64,000 nucleotides of DNA. It comes from Cunninghamella blakesleeana (Eukaryota > Mucoromycota > Mucoromycetes > Mucorales > Cunninghamellaceae). The DNA is taken from NCBI GenBank assembly GCA_017871115.1, contig JAFCIZ010000001.1, positions 6,942,001 to 7,006,000 on the forward strand. Reading direction: 5' to 3'. Positions within the stretch are counted from its first letter, which is position 1, and each line of letters opens with the position of its first letter. The notes below the pieces were generated by a model. The model was not told the origin of the DNA. It worked only from the letters and a program-made list of their open reading frames with translations, and did not search any database. Below, one piece after another: positions 45,540 to 58,694 of the stretch. A program made the translations under genes and the position numbers.

Positions 45540-46298
45540 ATCAATTAATAAATAAAATAGATCTATTTAAAAATAAAACACAACCTCAACCACAGCAAAC
45601 AAAAAAAAAGCAGAAAAAAAGTATTGAAAAAAAATGATGTTTTTGTAAAAAAAAACCATTTAAACTCAGACATAATCTTTCCCAATATATCATCCAAAAC
45701 GAATGATAATGCTGTAACTTTATATTTGTATATAGATTAACAAAAAATAAAATTAAAACGAGAAAACTTAGTATATAAAACTATATTGCTTTTATATAAC
45801 ATGATCATTTCTAAAAAAAATAAAAGAAGAGGCTTCAGAATTGGACGGATTTTATATATATATTTATTTTATTTTGGTATTTATGAACCTGTAAAAAAAT
45901 AAAATAAAAAACAGCAAGAGTTATATTATATAAAATCAAAATACTCTGAAAATAAAAAATGGGCGTGGTCGTAATAATACAACATTTGAGTTTTTCGAGT
46001 CAGTGTTTTTGGGTCCGTATTTTGTTTTTAAATTATACCATATTTTATTACTTAAAAATAGTACAGTGTATACACCTATTTTTTTTAAAAAGTAGTAGAA
46101 TAAATTTCAATGCACATGTCAAAAAAATATCATTGATCTTTCAAGTGGATAATAGTTTCAAACCCAGACAGTTTTTATAAAGATTTTTTTTTTTGCTTTG
46201 TACAATTATTTTATTTCTCTTTTTTTTTGTGCTTGCTTTTTTTTTTCTTCCCTCATTATTTTACTTTTGTTTTCTATTCTTCTAGCTAATATAGATAA
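45540..46298. other. Divergent intergenic region, SMARCAL1-like / SMU1
   Basis: Promoters of both genes. An open frame at 45959-46180 shows no motif and no splice context and was not called. Ends in a T-rich leader before SMU1. Confidence 0.55.
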
Positions 46299-46928
46299 AT
46301 GTCAATTGAAATTGAATCAGAAGAGTAAGTTATAATATAAATATATAAATATTAAATTTGTTTTAAAGTATTTCTTATCCATGTATTTTTATTATTATTT
46401 ATTTATTAATATATAGTATTATACGCTTAATCTTACAGTTTTTTAAAGAGAACAATTTAAAAGAAACATATAAAGCTTTGGAAGAAGAAACATCAATAAA
46501 ACTTAACACTGTTGAAAATAAGGAGGAGTTTATTAAAGATATAATTGATGGAAAATGGGATATTGTATTACAGCAGGTTGTTTCACTTAATATTCCTCCA
46601 AAATCGCTGATAGATCTATATGAACAAGTAAAATAATAATATAATAATATAGAGATAATAAAAAGCAGTTAATATACAATGTATATTAATCCATATCCTT
46701 ATCCTTAATCTTCTTATTATTGGTAGGTAATTTTAGAATTAACTGAGATGCGTGAACTGGGTGCAGCAAGATCATTATTGCGACAAACAGAACCTATGTA
46801 TTTACTGAAAAAGCAGCATCCACAACGATATCTTCAATTAGAGCATGTTTTATCTCGTACTATATTTGATCCAAGAGAAGCTTATCCCGGGAATGTCACC
46901 AAAGAAAAGCGTAGACAGACTATCGCAC

Positions 46929-46964
<36 letters not shown>

Positions 46965-48498
46965 GTACTATATTTAAAAATTAAAAGGTATTATTAGCGC
47001 GATTTTTTAACCACAAATATATATTTTATTTTATTTTATTTAATAAAAGGTTTAATTAATGATATTGCAGTGGCAGCACCTTCTCGTTTATTGACATTGT
47101 TAGATCAAAGTGCACAATGGCAAGAGCAACAAGGATTAACAACTCTGGAGAATTTTGATGTATTTAAAGGAGGGGTTAAGGACAGCTTGAGTAATTTAGT
47201 TCAATCTGAATCAATGGAAGATGTAAAGGATCAAACGGAAGATAATAGTAAACATGAAAAACATATATTTCCAAGTACGATATTTAAGAGAATCAAGGTA
47301 AATTCATTATTAGCATACATAACGTAATTTGCATTAAATAATATATTATTCACGGTATTTGTTTAATTATAATATAGTTCCCTGGAAAATCAACCTATGC
47401 AGAATGTTTGACATTTTCACCTGATGGACAATCATTAGTAACTGGATCAGTGGATGGGTTTATAGAAGTATGGAATAGTCGTAATGGAAAATTAAGGAAG
47501 GATTTAAATTATCAAGCTGAAGGAAATATGATGGCTATGAATGAATCTGTTATTTGTTTAGCATATAGTCAAAATGGTGAATTATTAGTTTCAGGCTCAA
47601 CCGATGGGAAAATATCTGTAAGTCAATAGTTATGATAATTTTATAAATAAATAGAAATAAAACGGAGCCTGTTTTTGAATAGAAAGGAATAATATATATA
47701 TATAATGTAGGTTTGGAAAATTCATTCTGGAGTTTGTAAACGAAGAATTTCTCCTGCTCACAGTCAAGGTGTTACAACTATTAGTATAAATAGAAATGCA
47801 ACTCAAATTTTAAGCGGAAGTTACGATCAACTTATTAAGATTCATGAAATTCAATCTGGAAAATTATTAAAGGAATTTAAAGGTCATTCAGCTTTTGTTA
47901 ATAACGTTGTATATATTAATGATGATAATCATATAATTAGTGGAAGTAGCGATGGAGTAGTAAAAGTAATTAACCAATATAATAATGTTGGCCATTTTTA
48001 TATCAATAATTATAATATATATATAGTAAAAGATAATAATAATGCTAATAATTTACTTATACATTATATTAATATTAGGTATGGGATATAGAAACTTCTC
48101 ATTGCTTGTATACAATCAATCCTACAACAAACAATTCATCTATACAGCTCATTCTTCCTTTACCTTTGCTGAATAATATTAGAACTTTTGCTATTTGTAG
48201 TAAATCTAAACAACTTTCAATTTATACAGAACATGGTGATTTAGTAAAAACTCTTCCATCCAAGAGTGATCAAAATACATTAGATTTTATTAGTGCAGGC
48301 GTATCGTATCAAGGTGATTGTATATATGGGCTTACAGAGAATGGTACTATTTATGGATATAGTATTGAAACGGGCGAAGAAATAGGTTCAATGACTTTAC
48401 CGCAAGATATGGAAATGATTTCAATGTCGAGTAATCCAAACTCAAATTTATTAGCTATCAATGATGCTAATGGTCATGTTTATTTACTAAAACCATAA
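46299..48498 (+). CDS. SMU1: SMU1 homologue, LisH-CTLH-WD40 spliceosomal protein, 534 aa, 7 exons
   Basis: Smu1 works with RED in the B complex of the spliceosome. Exons: 46299-46324, 46417-46627, 46727-46931, 47050-47297, 47378-47617, 47711-47965, 48079-48498, total 1605 nt. The LisH is [24 protein letters not shown]-like features follow: [20 protein letters not shown] and [20 protein letters not shown]. The conserved [19 protein letters not shown] and [11 protein letters not shown] are clear. The propeller begins [34 protein letters not shown] and then [33 protein letters not shown] and [16 protein letters not shown]. All seven exon joins keep frame. The gene is single-copy-looking and ordinary for the family. 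Confidence 0.95.
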
Positions 48499-48728
48499 CA
48501 TTCATATATATATATATATATATTAAAAATAATAAAAATAAGGATAATATAATAAACTGTACATATTTATTTATATATTTTTTAATTTAAAATAACGGTA
48601 TTTAAAGTCTATAATACAGTGCTTATCATTATATTTATTATAATTAAAAGAAAAATTTAACAAATAAATATACATGTATTAAATTTTATTCTATACAAGT
48701 GTTCCATATTTACTCTTGGTTCTTATTT

Positions 48729-48989
48729 TTATTTCTGTGAATCGGATATTTTTTTTTCATTTTCTGCTTGCTTTAGTTCATGGCTACCTGCATTAGATAA
48801 ATTTGCTGTAAAACATTGTCTAAAGCGCTGCATCTCTTCTTTGCATAAACGCCAATCACGTTTATCGTAAAAACATAATTGCAAGTCTTCATTTTCTTGA
48901 GCACAACCAGTTTTTTCAATACGTGCATTATAAGGATCTTCTTCTTCTTCTATTGTATTAGATTTATTATTTGTAGTTATATCAGCCAT
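48729..48989 (-). CDS. COA4: Twin CX9C mitochondrial protein, COA4/CMC3 type, 86 aa
   Basis: Probable intermembrane-space assembly factor for cytochrome c oxidase. A single exon encodes MADITTNNKSNTIEEEEDPY, then the twin motif: CAQENEDLQLC (C-x9-C), the DKRDWRLC linker and CKEEMQRFRQC (C-x9-C). The D-W-R-x-C spacing and the RIEKTGCA start match COA4. The Mia40 pathway would oxidise these cysteines. The length is usual for the family. The gene has no intron, unlike almost all others here. Confidence 0.88.
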   Translation of the reverse strand: MADITTNNKSNTIEEEEDPYNARIEKTGCAQENEDLQLCFYDKRDWRLCKEEMQRFRQCFTANLSNAGSHELKQAENEKKISDSQK

Positions 48990-50346
48990 AATCTATATCG
49001 ATATATATGTTTATATATTTTTAATATTTTTTTAAAATAAATAGAAAGGGGAATAAAAAATAACTCTGGTCTTTTTTTTTTAAAGATTGAGGAGCTTAAA
49101 AAAATTTCGACGAGTTTCAAAATTTTTTTTGCGCGTTTTCTGACTTTTTAATTTACAGCAAGCGATGATTTTTTTATCACGTTTTTAATGAAATGTATTA
49201 CATGATTCAATGAATTTAATCTATGGATATGAATTTACTCATAATTCTTGTTCTTCCCTTATTTTTCAAATGTAATGATAAATTTAAAACGCAGCTTACT
49301 AAATGACCAAATTCATACACAATTTTTGCCTTGGACCTACATATGATTATTTACTGTGAGAAATTTGGTTTTTTCTACTATTATATATGATAAATGATAT
49401 TATACAGGAAGATTAATGATGACTCTAGTTCTAGAATTCAGTCTTACAATCCATTTGGGTGATTTTTTTTTTATTTGGAGTCGTTATTTTAAAATATAAT
49501 TCATGTTCATTTGATTGGCCTAGTAAAGGTATTTATTTTTTTGTTGAATTGATAGTAAACCATGCTTGAAGATCGTTGACTCTGCCGAACCTATTTCTCA
49601 GTGTTATTTTATGGATAATCTGCAAAGAAACCTGGTAAGAAGTTGAAGGGCGGATAAAGAATTGTATGATCAGAATGTAGTGATCATTTATTATTCAAAG
49701 TGGTTGGTTATCCTAATTCAAGATGATAATTTATTTTTACTCTAGAAATTGATCTTTATTTATTAAAGATAGTAATGTAAATTTATTCAAGATAATAGCC
49801 TAATTTTATTTGCGATATTGATATTTTTTTAGTATTCAATATAGCATATTTTTGTTCAAATAGTACTATTTTTCTTGATTTATAGTAATACTTCTATATA
49901 TATGTAAAGCTAATACTTGGATTAAATATGGTATTCATTTTTTATTTTTCATATTCGTTATCTCTTTTTTTTATTTAATATATAAACCTGGATTTATTTT
50001 TGTGGATGTTTAAAATAAAAAATTGAGTAGTCAATTAATCGAATTACCCTTTTTTTTATTACTCTTTCTCTCCTTTTAATATTTTTATTTTTGTTTATTT
50101 TTTTACTATGCACGTAGTATTTGAATGGGTAATATCCTATTTATAATATGTCATATTAGTTTAGAAGAGTTTTGCATAGGAAATTTTATTTTTTTTTTTT
50201 TTTTTGACTAATGATCTGATATAAAAAAAATTAAAAATGGGCTGGTATATTCACAAGTATGGTGTTTCTTTTTTGTTATTGTTTTTTTTTTTTAAAAAAA
50301 TATACATTTATATATATATATATATTAGTGAATTATTTAGAATTAA
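48990..50346. other. 1.36-kb intergenic region
   Basis: The left edge contains the COA4 promoter (GCGCGTTTT near 49131). From about 49180 to 49700 the sequence is less A+T-rich and less simple than other intergenic DNA, with short open stretches on both strands but no start, splice or motif. It may be an old decayed element. No gene was called. Confidence 0.5.
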
Positions 50347-51976
50347 CTATTGGTAAGATAATTTAACTGAGCCAGCCACAGTATTCATAATGATTTCAGA
50401 TGGGTTCTTTTCGACTTCGCCATAATTGCCTTTGATAGTTTCACCGACAATATGTCCAGTTTTTTTGTAATGTAGTTTATCAGCATCAGTAGCTTCAACG
50501 TCAGTTTTACCAACAACAGTAGAGAGTTCGAACTTACTTTCAAAATCAGATGGCTAAAAAGAAATAAAATAATAAAAATGAATTAAAAAATATATTTTAA
50601 TTTATTCTTAATTTATTTTTTCCAATTTTTTTTAATTATTACCACTTGTAAATCGATATTCCCTTTAGCAGAGTTTAATTTTATAGCTGATACAGGTTCA
50701 ACGTGATCGAATGTAATATGAATATCACCATGGGCAGTATTACCGTTGAATTTAGCTTGATTTAAATCAAAAACACCTCGAATATTACCATTAGATGTAG
50801 CGGTATTAATAGATGAAAAAGAAGTAGCAGTTTTTTCAACTGTGATATCACCATTTGAAGTGGCCAAATTAATAGCTTGTGCTGAAATTGTATTTTTAGT
50901 AGTAAGATCACCGTTTGAAGTTGCTAAATTAATAGATGAAGTAGCAAGAAGAGAATCTGACAAAGTAATATCACCATTAGCAGTAGCAAGAGCTAAACTA
51001 CCATTTAATTTTAAAACGTCTTTTACAGTAATATCATCATTAATAAATTCAAGATTAAGTATATCTAAAGCATCTGTTGAAGGTACTTCAATTAAAGCAT
51101 TGATTTTAATACAGCCATAGAACCCATCATTTTCATGCTAAAATATAAAAATAGATAAATTAATATATACATATATAAATATAAAATATTTTTAAGTATC
51201 ATTTATTTTTATTTTTTTATTTTTATATATTTATATATACTTACAACAAGGGTTAATTCTAATTTTTTGTCTTTCACAGTTTCATCGATATGGAATTGAT
51301 CGTTGGTAGTTTCCTTATCCAAAGTAATATCAAATTTTATTTTAGTCTGATTAAGACTCTTATTTTCGACAACAACAATGTCACCTTTCTAAAAAAATAA
51401 AATAAATAAAAATGATAATAATAATTTATAAATATTAAATTTATTTTGACTTTGACTTTTTTTATTTTCATTATTTTCATTTTATATTTATTTTATTACC
51501 AAAATTTTTGTATTAGTGTGTTCGTATTTTTCAGTAATTTTCAAGCTTTTAATATTTTGAGGAATATAATAAGTAGATTTGCCTTCCCAAGGAATAGTAA
51601 GTTCATCCGAGCCTAAACACGTATTTGTACTTAAGTTATCGTTGGCGTTAGTCATATCATTTGCCTGTACGATATTATTTGCTGTGATAGGCTCTTGATT
51701 CATTTCAACAGGGGAAGGTTTATTAATAATACCAATTCTGCTTCCACTACCACGACAATGATATCCAAACATATGGCCCAAGAAAATAAGTCCAAGAAAA
51801 CCAAAAAGAAAAAGAGCTAATTTGGAAGGCCTTCTTCTAGCATTACTTTCAATGTAACAAGTATTATTATGATTGGCACAATGGCATTGTTGTTGATAAG
51901 CATTATCACCTTGTAAAGGCTGCTTTTCCATATCGTTATAATTATGATTAGAGATAGCAGAATATTGTGGATACAT
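50347..51976 (-). CDS. Single-pass membrane protein with DUF4097-like beta-solenoid, copy A, about 440 aa, 4 exons
   Basis: Probable type II membrane or cell-surface protein. The N-terminus is cytosolic (MYPQYSAISNHNYNDMEKQP, Cys/His-rich stretch), then a membrane helix (LALFLFGFLGLIFLGHMFGY) near residues 52-72. The large exterior part has an Asn-rich linker and then a beta-solenoid-like DUF4097 region. About four repeats of 20-22 residues are visible, each with (A/T)TSNGDI-like turns: LALATANGDITLSDSLL, INLATSNGDLTTKNTI, INLATSNGDITVEKTA and INTATSNGNIRGVFDLN. The end is KLSYQ. Exon order and phases match those of copy B, and both end EI(I/N)...GK/SVKL(S/T)YQ. There are no catalytic residues to point to. 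Function unknown; surface or membrane-associated scaffolding is inferred. Confidence 0.8.
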
Positions 51977-52649
51977 GATTCACTTTTTTTTCAGAAAAAA
52001 AAAACAAAAAACAAAAGGGAGAAAAAGCAAAAGAGGAAAGAAAAGAAAATAAAAAAAAAGTATATTTAACTTTTAGTGATAATAAAAATTAAAGAAGTGA
52101 GAAAAAAAATAGCATTAAAAATTTTTATCATTTATATATTAATTTTTTTTCAAATTCCGCTTGGCGTTGGTTCTTGGCCTTGGCTCTTAATACACCAAGA
52201 TCCTGAGGAATTTTGGCATAAAATTATGAACTCCTACCAATGAAACTACTTATATATTATTTATAAAAAATTCATCCGAATAAATATATTTCATAATAGC
52301 AATAAAAACACTAATGTAATTTAATATAATTTTACATATTCCTGATTTTTTTTTAAAAAAGTATTATTGCGTATAGATTAAATCATTATTGTAGATAAAA
52401 ATTACGGTTACTAGATTGTTTTAAATTTTATTATTAATCATTTTATTCATAGATCGTTCGGTAATAAAATAAAATAAAATAAAGTACATACAACTGCTGC
52501 TTATAAATAATGATTTGTTATTTAATCTATATATTCATTCTATTTATTAATAACTTTACTAATATCATATCGTATAAATCGTACATAAATATATAAAATA
52601 AATAAAATTCTTTTTTTATTTAAAATAAACAAATTAATAAGTAAATAAA
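51977..52649. promoter_or_regulatory. Upstream region of copy A with TTGGC cluster
   Basis: CAAATTCCGC at 52151-52160 is followed at once by three TTGGC elements (52161, 52174, 52180) and a CCAAG further on, about 185 bp before the start of copy A. The remainder is A+T-rich. Confidence 0.5.
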
Positions 52650-54093
52650 CTACTGATAAGTTAATTTAATTTTCCCATTAAGAGTAGAAGCATTGATTTC
52701 AGAATTAGTATTTTCATCCACACCATAATTGCCTTTGATAGTTTGACCAAACATACGGTGAGATCGTGTATAATGTAGAATATCTAAGTTAGTTGCTTCA
52801 ACATTGACTTCGCCAAGGGTACTAGAGAGTTTAAATTTGCTTTCAAAATCGTTAGGCTAAAAAAGAAGTAAATGAAAAGAATTAATTTAATTACCTTTTT
52901 CATTTCATTTCATTCATTCACCTAACCTTTATATTTTATATTTATATTTTTATATTTATTACCACTTGAATATCAGTTTTTCCATTAACAGACTTTGATA
53001 TAATGGTCGATCCAGGGGAAATATGATCAAAAGTAACTTTGATATCACCTGAAGTCATATCAGTAATGAATTGACCTTGATTTAAATCAAATACACCTTG
53101 AATATCACCACTAATATTTTTTAACTTAATAGAAGTTGCCTTGATTTTATTTACAGTTAAATCACCAGCAATATTAGAAAGTTGTAAACTATCTTTAAAT
53201 TCAAATTCATTTCCGATATTAATATCATTAGTAATGGTATCAAGTTCAAAATTATCCAATTCATTCAATGAAGGAATTTCAATTAATGCATTGATTTGTA
53301 CACATCCGCTATCATAAGATTTTTCATCACCATCTTTCTATAAAAATTAAATATAAAATAAATAAATTATTATTATTTATTTCAAATGTTCATATGTATA
53401 TATAATAAACCTACAATAACAACAGCTAACTTATAGTCATCTTCAGTTTCTTCTTCTTCAATATTAATTGATTCATTTTGAATTTCTTCGCTTAATTTAA
53501 TATCAAATGTAATTTTAGTTTGATCAAGATCCTTATTTTCAACGACGTCAATTTTGCCATTCTAAAAAAAGTAGTAATAATAGTGAGTAAAAAATCCTGT
53601 TTATTAATCTTTTAAACATCATTAACATCATCATTATTTATATTTATATTTATACTACCATAAGTCTAATGTATTTAATAATTTTTTCAGTTTTTTCAGC
53701 AACATGAAGGCCTTTAATATTATGAGGAACTTGGTAAACGGATTGTCCTTCCCAAAGATGAAGGGGCGTATCTACTGTACATTCAGCACCTACAGTATTT
53801 TTATTTAAAACATCATTTATATTGAAAGGCGTTGCTAACCAATCCTGATGAGTAATTTCTTGTTGCTTTTGATTTGACATAAACATGGAATTAGAACAGG
53901 GAGAACCAAAGAAATGGCCAATAAAAGTAACACCTAATAAACCAAGAGTGATAAGAGCAATTTTGGAGCTTTTTTTACAAGTGGCGTTGTTATTGGAAGT
54001 CCATTGGCATTGAGGTTGATATCCATTATTTTCATTTTGAATTGGCTGTTTTTCAATATCCTGATTAAGAACAGGAGTATATTGAGAAGTCAT
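52650..54093 (-). CDS. Single-pass membrane protein with DUF4097-like domain, copy B, about 390 aa, 4 exons
   Basis: Paralogue of the gene at 50347-51976. Start MTSQYTPVLNQDIEKQPIQN was chosen because it aligns with copy A; an upstream in-frame Met would add 31 low-complexity residues. The membrane helix is SSKIALITLGLLGVTFIGHF. The extracellular part has the same blocks: WEGQSVYQVPHNIKGLHVAE, IDVVENKDLDQTKITFDIKL, CVQINALIEIPSLNELDNFE and the end PNDFESKFKLSSTLGEVNVE...KLTYQ. The repeat region is shorter than in copy A, with two poorer units (LSNIAGDLTV, LKNISGDIQGVF). Gene order and exon pattern show tandem duplication followed by divergence, with repeat number changed. Confidence 0.8.
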
Positions 54094-54821
54094 GATATAT
54101 ATATATATGTTTAAAAGATTGTAAACTAAAATGTATTTAATTAAGAATAAAAAAAATGCAAGAGGAAAAGAGGAAAAATTAGACAATTTAAATACTTTTT
54201 AATTCAAGGTAGGACAATATTTTTGGAGTGGTTTTTTTACTAAACTTACACCTTTTTTAATTTAAATTGGTTGACCTTAATATAATAAATCATGGCTGTG
54301 TTATATTAGTAATTCTATCTATTAACGCTATGTGTTAAAAAATCAATAACCTAAAATAGTATAAAATTACCAAATATAAGCTTAAGTTATCGTAATACCT
54401 TTTTTCACTTGGCAATTTTTTTAGCTTGGCTAACATTGACGATCTACAGTTGGCATTTTTTTTACTGATATAGCTTGTATAATATCTATAATCAAATAGT
54501 AAGTTATGTATAAAACCTTATCTATATATCCAAATCAAAATAAACTTGGAGAGTATCGCTAATATGAATTTATATTTACATACATATATTACCTTTTCTT
54601 TTTAAAAAAAAAGAGAAAAAGAAGCAGTCCTCATATTTTGATAAAAAGTCATTGCAATTAATTTTTTATTATATCGAGCAGTAAAATATATATAATACTA
54701 ATACTAAAAACAATACTAATAATAACAAAATAAAAAACAGTGATAATATTGGGCATTTTTTTAATTTTTATTTATTTATATTATAGATTAATAAATAATC
54801 ATGTTATAATGGTGTGTATAA
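54094..54821. promoter_or_regulatory. Upstream region of copy B with TTGGC cluster
   Basis: Three TTGGC elements (54409, 54426, 54450) lie about 315-360 bp before the copy B start, inside A+T-rich DNA. The right end is the 3' flank of CDT1. Confidence 0.45.
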
Positions 54822-57157
54822 TTATTTTTGCTTGTTACGGATCTAGATAAATTAATATATGTAAAAGAAAAAGAAAAGTTATATTCTTATTTTTATACTA
54901 AAAATTCATATAAAATAAATCAAAATAAACCGAACTTACTCTTTCTAAAAGTGCCTTTGCTCTATCTTTAGCGGTACCAGTAGGAGTAACTTTAGATTTT
55001 TCTTTTTTTTCTTCTTTCGCTGCTTTACGTTTTTCTTGTAATTCTAAAATGGATCGTACCTAAAAAAAAGTAATATTAATGTGAGTACATATTAATAACA
55101 TTAATAAAACCACGTATTTATCGATTTAATATTTTCATTACTCTATCAGGAAGATTTGCTTTTTCCAGCCAATTTTTCTGATCAACAATTTTATCTAACT
55201 TGGGTAAACTTTTTTCTGGAATCGTTACATTTGGCTAATTTTGTTTAATAATATTAAAATAAAGTAATAATGGTCAATTATCGACATGCAAAATATTCAA
55301 ATGGTAGTATTTTATTATTATTATTATTATTATGATTATAGTTTACTTCTTTATGTTCTTCAAAGTATTTTTCACTTCGATCAGATATCAGATTTTTTCG
55401 TTCTTCAATAGATTTTCCACTGAGAGGAATGGCCCAACTTGGCCCAAAAGATATTTGATGGGCTTCTATTTCTTTACCAAATTCTTTTAGTAACTTTGTA
55501 TGAACATCATATAATTCAGGCGCCAAAAATAAAACTTTACATACATGTGATAAAGTAATGTTTCTAAAACAATAAAAATAAAAACATTATAATATATTAG
55601 ATATACGTTTTTATTTAATACTATTATTATTTTTAATACTATTATTAATATATTTTTGTGAATATATTTATGTTTCATATATATTGTTCTTCTTACTTTC
55701 TAGTAGAATTTCTTAACATAGGCTGAATTTTATGAAAGAATGCTGCTACATTTCTTGCAGAATGGAATGTTAAACTGATATCTAATGCTTTTACCAATTT
55801 ATCTAAAGTAGATCTTTCATCAGCAATTCTTTCTTTTTCCAACTAAACAAGAAAAAAAGGATGATGAGAATTTGCATCATTCACTTCATTTATATATTTA
55901 TTTTCTTTTTCTTTTTCTTCTTATTATTAATAGTATTGTTATTTTACTTTTGATAAGAATGATGTTTCAGTCAGTGATGGTAGTTTATCTTGAGGTTTAT
56001 CAGAAAATCTTGCTGTAGATATTGGTGTTGTATCTAATGATGAAGGTGGTGTTAGAACATTTTTTGATATCATTATATTACTATCACTATCTTTATTGCT
56101 GTGATTATTATTAATAAGATTGGTCGATATATCTGACACAGGTGATAATGATGGAGATGATATATATTTATCATTTACAGTATGGTGATGGTTATTATTA
56201 GTTTCAATATTTACAGATGTCTTTTCATTATCATTGGATTTTTCTTTTTCTTCTTTCTCTTTGTCTAAAGTGGATGGTGATTCTGAAGATGCTGATGGCG
56301 TTGATGGCGTTGATGGCGTTAATGATTCACTTTTTTCAATGTTTGTTTCTTTAATATTAATATTAACTTCAACAGTTTTGGTAATAACTGTAGTGCTTTT
56401 TACATCTTCCACTGAAGTTGATATAGACATATTTTTGTTAACAGTTGTATTTTTAGGAGTACCATCTTCATCATCATCAGCATTATTATTATTATTATTA
56501 ATATGTGTTGGATTAGTGCTTTCTTGTGAATCATCTGCTTTTTCTTTTTTCTTTTCCTCTTGCGATGTCTTATTATTATTATTAGATATGTTAACTTTTG
56601 TTGTTGTTGTATTTGGTTTTGTTGAAGGAGATTTTCTTTTAACCAACTGACTAAGTACTGTTTGCTTTACTGTCTTCTTTTTTTTTACTTCTTTATTTGA
56701 ATCCATTAATTTGACCATATCTGCATTACGCTTAGTTGTAATCTATTAATATAAATAAGCAAAAATAATAACAAATATAAGTTAGATTACATTTTAAAGA
56801 TATCTACATATATAAAAGCAATTGTTATCATTGCTATTACTTTTGTTTCCTCTAAAAGTGGATCGCCAAAGGCTGAGGTTTGCACTAATTTATTTTTAGT
56901 GCTTTCAGTTAAACTTCTTGTTTGTCGTTTGTTAGCTATAGATACATCTTCAGTTCTTCCAAGTGTACGTTTCTATATAACAGTAAAAATAATTTTGAAA
57001 ATAAAAATCAATAATAATAATAATTATAATAATAACAATAATAATAACAATAACAATAATAATAGTAATAATAATAATAGTAGTAGTAAATATTAAATTT
57101 AATTTATTGATTTTTTTTTTTTACTCTCAATGGCAAATTGATCTTTGATTGTGGCAT
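54822..57157 (-). CDS. CDT1: Replication licensing factor CDT1, about 530 aa, 7 or more exons
   Basis: Cdt1 loads MCM2-7 at origins with ORC and Cdc6. Exon 1 encodes MPQSKINLPLR; the Q-x-x-I start loosely resembles a PIP-type degron but lacks the aromatic pair. The next exon has KRTLGRTEDVSIANKRQTRS. A long low-complexity linker follows (Asn, Ser, Thr; SLTPSTPSTPSASSESPS with many SP/TP sites). The first winged-helix domain is LDKLVKALDISLTFHSARNV, AAFFHKIQPMLRNSTRKNIT, LSHVCKVLFLAPELYDV. The C-terminal part has NWLEKANLPDRV and SILELQEKRKAAKEEKKEKS. The last exon is only 21 nt (54822-54842) and gives IRNKQK after LLER. The match is structural rather than by long identities, so CDT1 is probable, not proven. 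Confidence 0.78.
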
Positions 57158-57424
57158 CTTAATAATACAATATATATAAGAGCTTTATACAATCACACGT
57201 TAATATTAAAAAAATAAATAAAAAAAGTGAGGAAGAAAAAAAGAAAATTAATTTTTGTAAAAATTCGTACTGGGAGATTTTTTTGAAACTCAACCAGTCT
57301 CTGAAAAAAATACAAAAAGGGGATTACACTTTATTTTTTTTCTTTTTTTTTTTTAAAAAAAAAATCAAGTAAACATCATCTGTTATCTTTATTTTATTTT
57401 ACCCGTTTTTGAACATATATACAA

Positions 57425-57680
57425 ATGAATTCTGAATTTGATGATGTAATTTAATATTTAAAAAATATAAAGTTTTTATATTGCTTATTAATTTCTTTTT
57501 ATCTCTGCATTTTTATATATTTTTATATTAACTCGGTATACAGGTTCTAACCAATCAACCTGTAGTCATTGACAATGTAAGTTCAACCATACGTACATAT
57601 ACATGTTTTTTTTATAACCAGCTGTATATTCTAATATTTATCGCGTTATCTTACATATATATATTTATTAATGTCAACCG

Positions 57681-57714
<34 letters not shown>

Positions 57715-58652
57715 CTCGTGTATTTAATCCTAAAAAATAGGGATCAGGTGTAATAAAAGCAGGTTTCGCTGGGGAAGAACAGCCTAAGTGTTTTTTTCCA
57801 TCATTGTAAAGTGTTTTCGAAATAATAGTGTTTTTTTTACAATTTATTATATATATATTGGTACTAATAACTATACAATTTTGTTCCTTTTATATATACG
57901 TATTTTATTACATTTTATTCATTTAATAGAGTTGGACGGCCAAAACATGTTCGTATTATGGCTGGTGCAGTAGAAGGTGATACTTTTATTGGTAGAAAAG
58001 CACAAGAATTACGCGGTTTACTTAAAATTAGATATCCTTTAAAGCATGGTATTGTGACAGATTGGGAAGATATGGAACGTATTTGGCAATATATTTATAC
58101 TGATGAATTAAAAACATTATCCGAAGAAGTAAGTGGGAAATTACCTACATATTTTATATTTTTTTCGATAAATTAAAAAAAAATGAAAAAAAAGGAAATA
58201 GAAGTGGAAGAAGAACTAGAGTATAATATAGTGAATATAATATTTATGATACGTATATATCTATCTCTTTTTTTATTATATTTATTAATTTGTTTGTTTA
58301 AATTTTTTACATGCATTATATTTTTATCATTATTATTAGCATCCTGTACTTTTAACTGAAGCCCCTTTGAACCCAAGGTCAAATCGTGATAATGCTGCTC
58401 AAATCTTTTTTGAAACTTTCAACGTACCTGCATTATTTACATCTATTCAAGCTGTACTTAGCTTGTATTCATCTGGTCGTACTACTGGTATTGTACTAGA
58501 TTCTGGTGATGGTGTAACTCATTCTGTGCCTGTTTATGAAGGTTTTGCTGTTCCTCATGCTATTCGCCGTATTGATATTGCTGGAAGGTGAGAAAATATA
58601 TAAATACGAATACAAATACATATATTAAAAATGGTCATAGGCATAATTTATT

Positions 58653-58694
<42 letters not shown>

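Noticed and set aside
45959..46180. 73-aa open frame between the SMARCAL1-like gene and SMU1
   Set aside because: No motif, no splice context and composition like the surrounding intergenic DNA.
27413..48498. A functional cluster of WD40 genes (F-box, SMU1, WDR53-like)
   Set aside because: They are far apart, unrelated in function and on both strands; WD40 is simply a common fold.
53650..54186. N-terminal extension of copy B with an extra hydrophobic segment
   Set aside because: The extra 31 residues come from low-complexity leader; copy A alignment supports the downstream Met at 54093.
56234..56650. 138-aa open frame on the plus strand
   Set aside because: It is antisense to the low-complexity linker of CDT1; the Ser/Val/Leu-rich product has no motif.
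57780..57930. Apparent deletion in ARP1 before VGRPKHV
   Set aside because: The exon extends to PSL with a GTAAAG donor at the true junction; no residues are missing.
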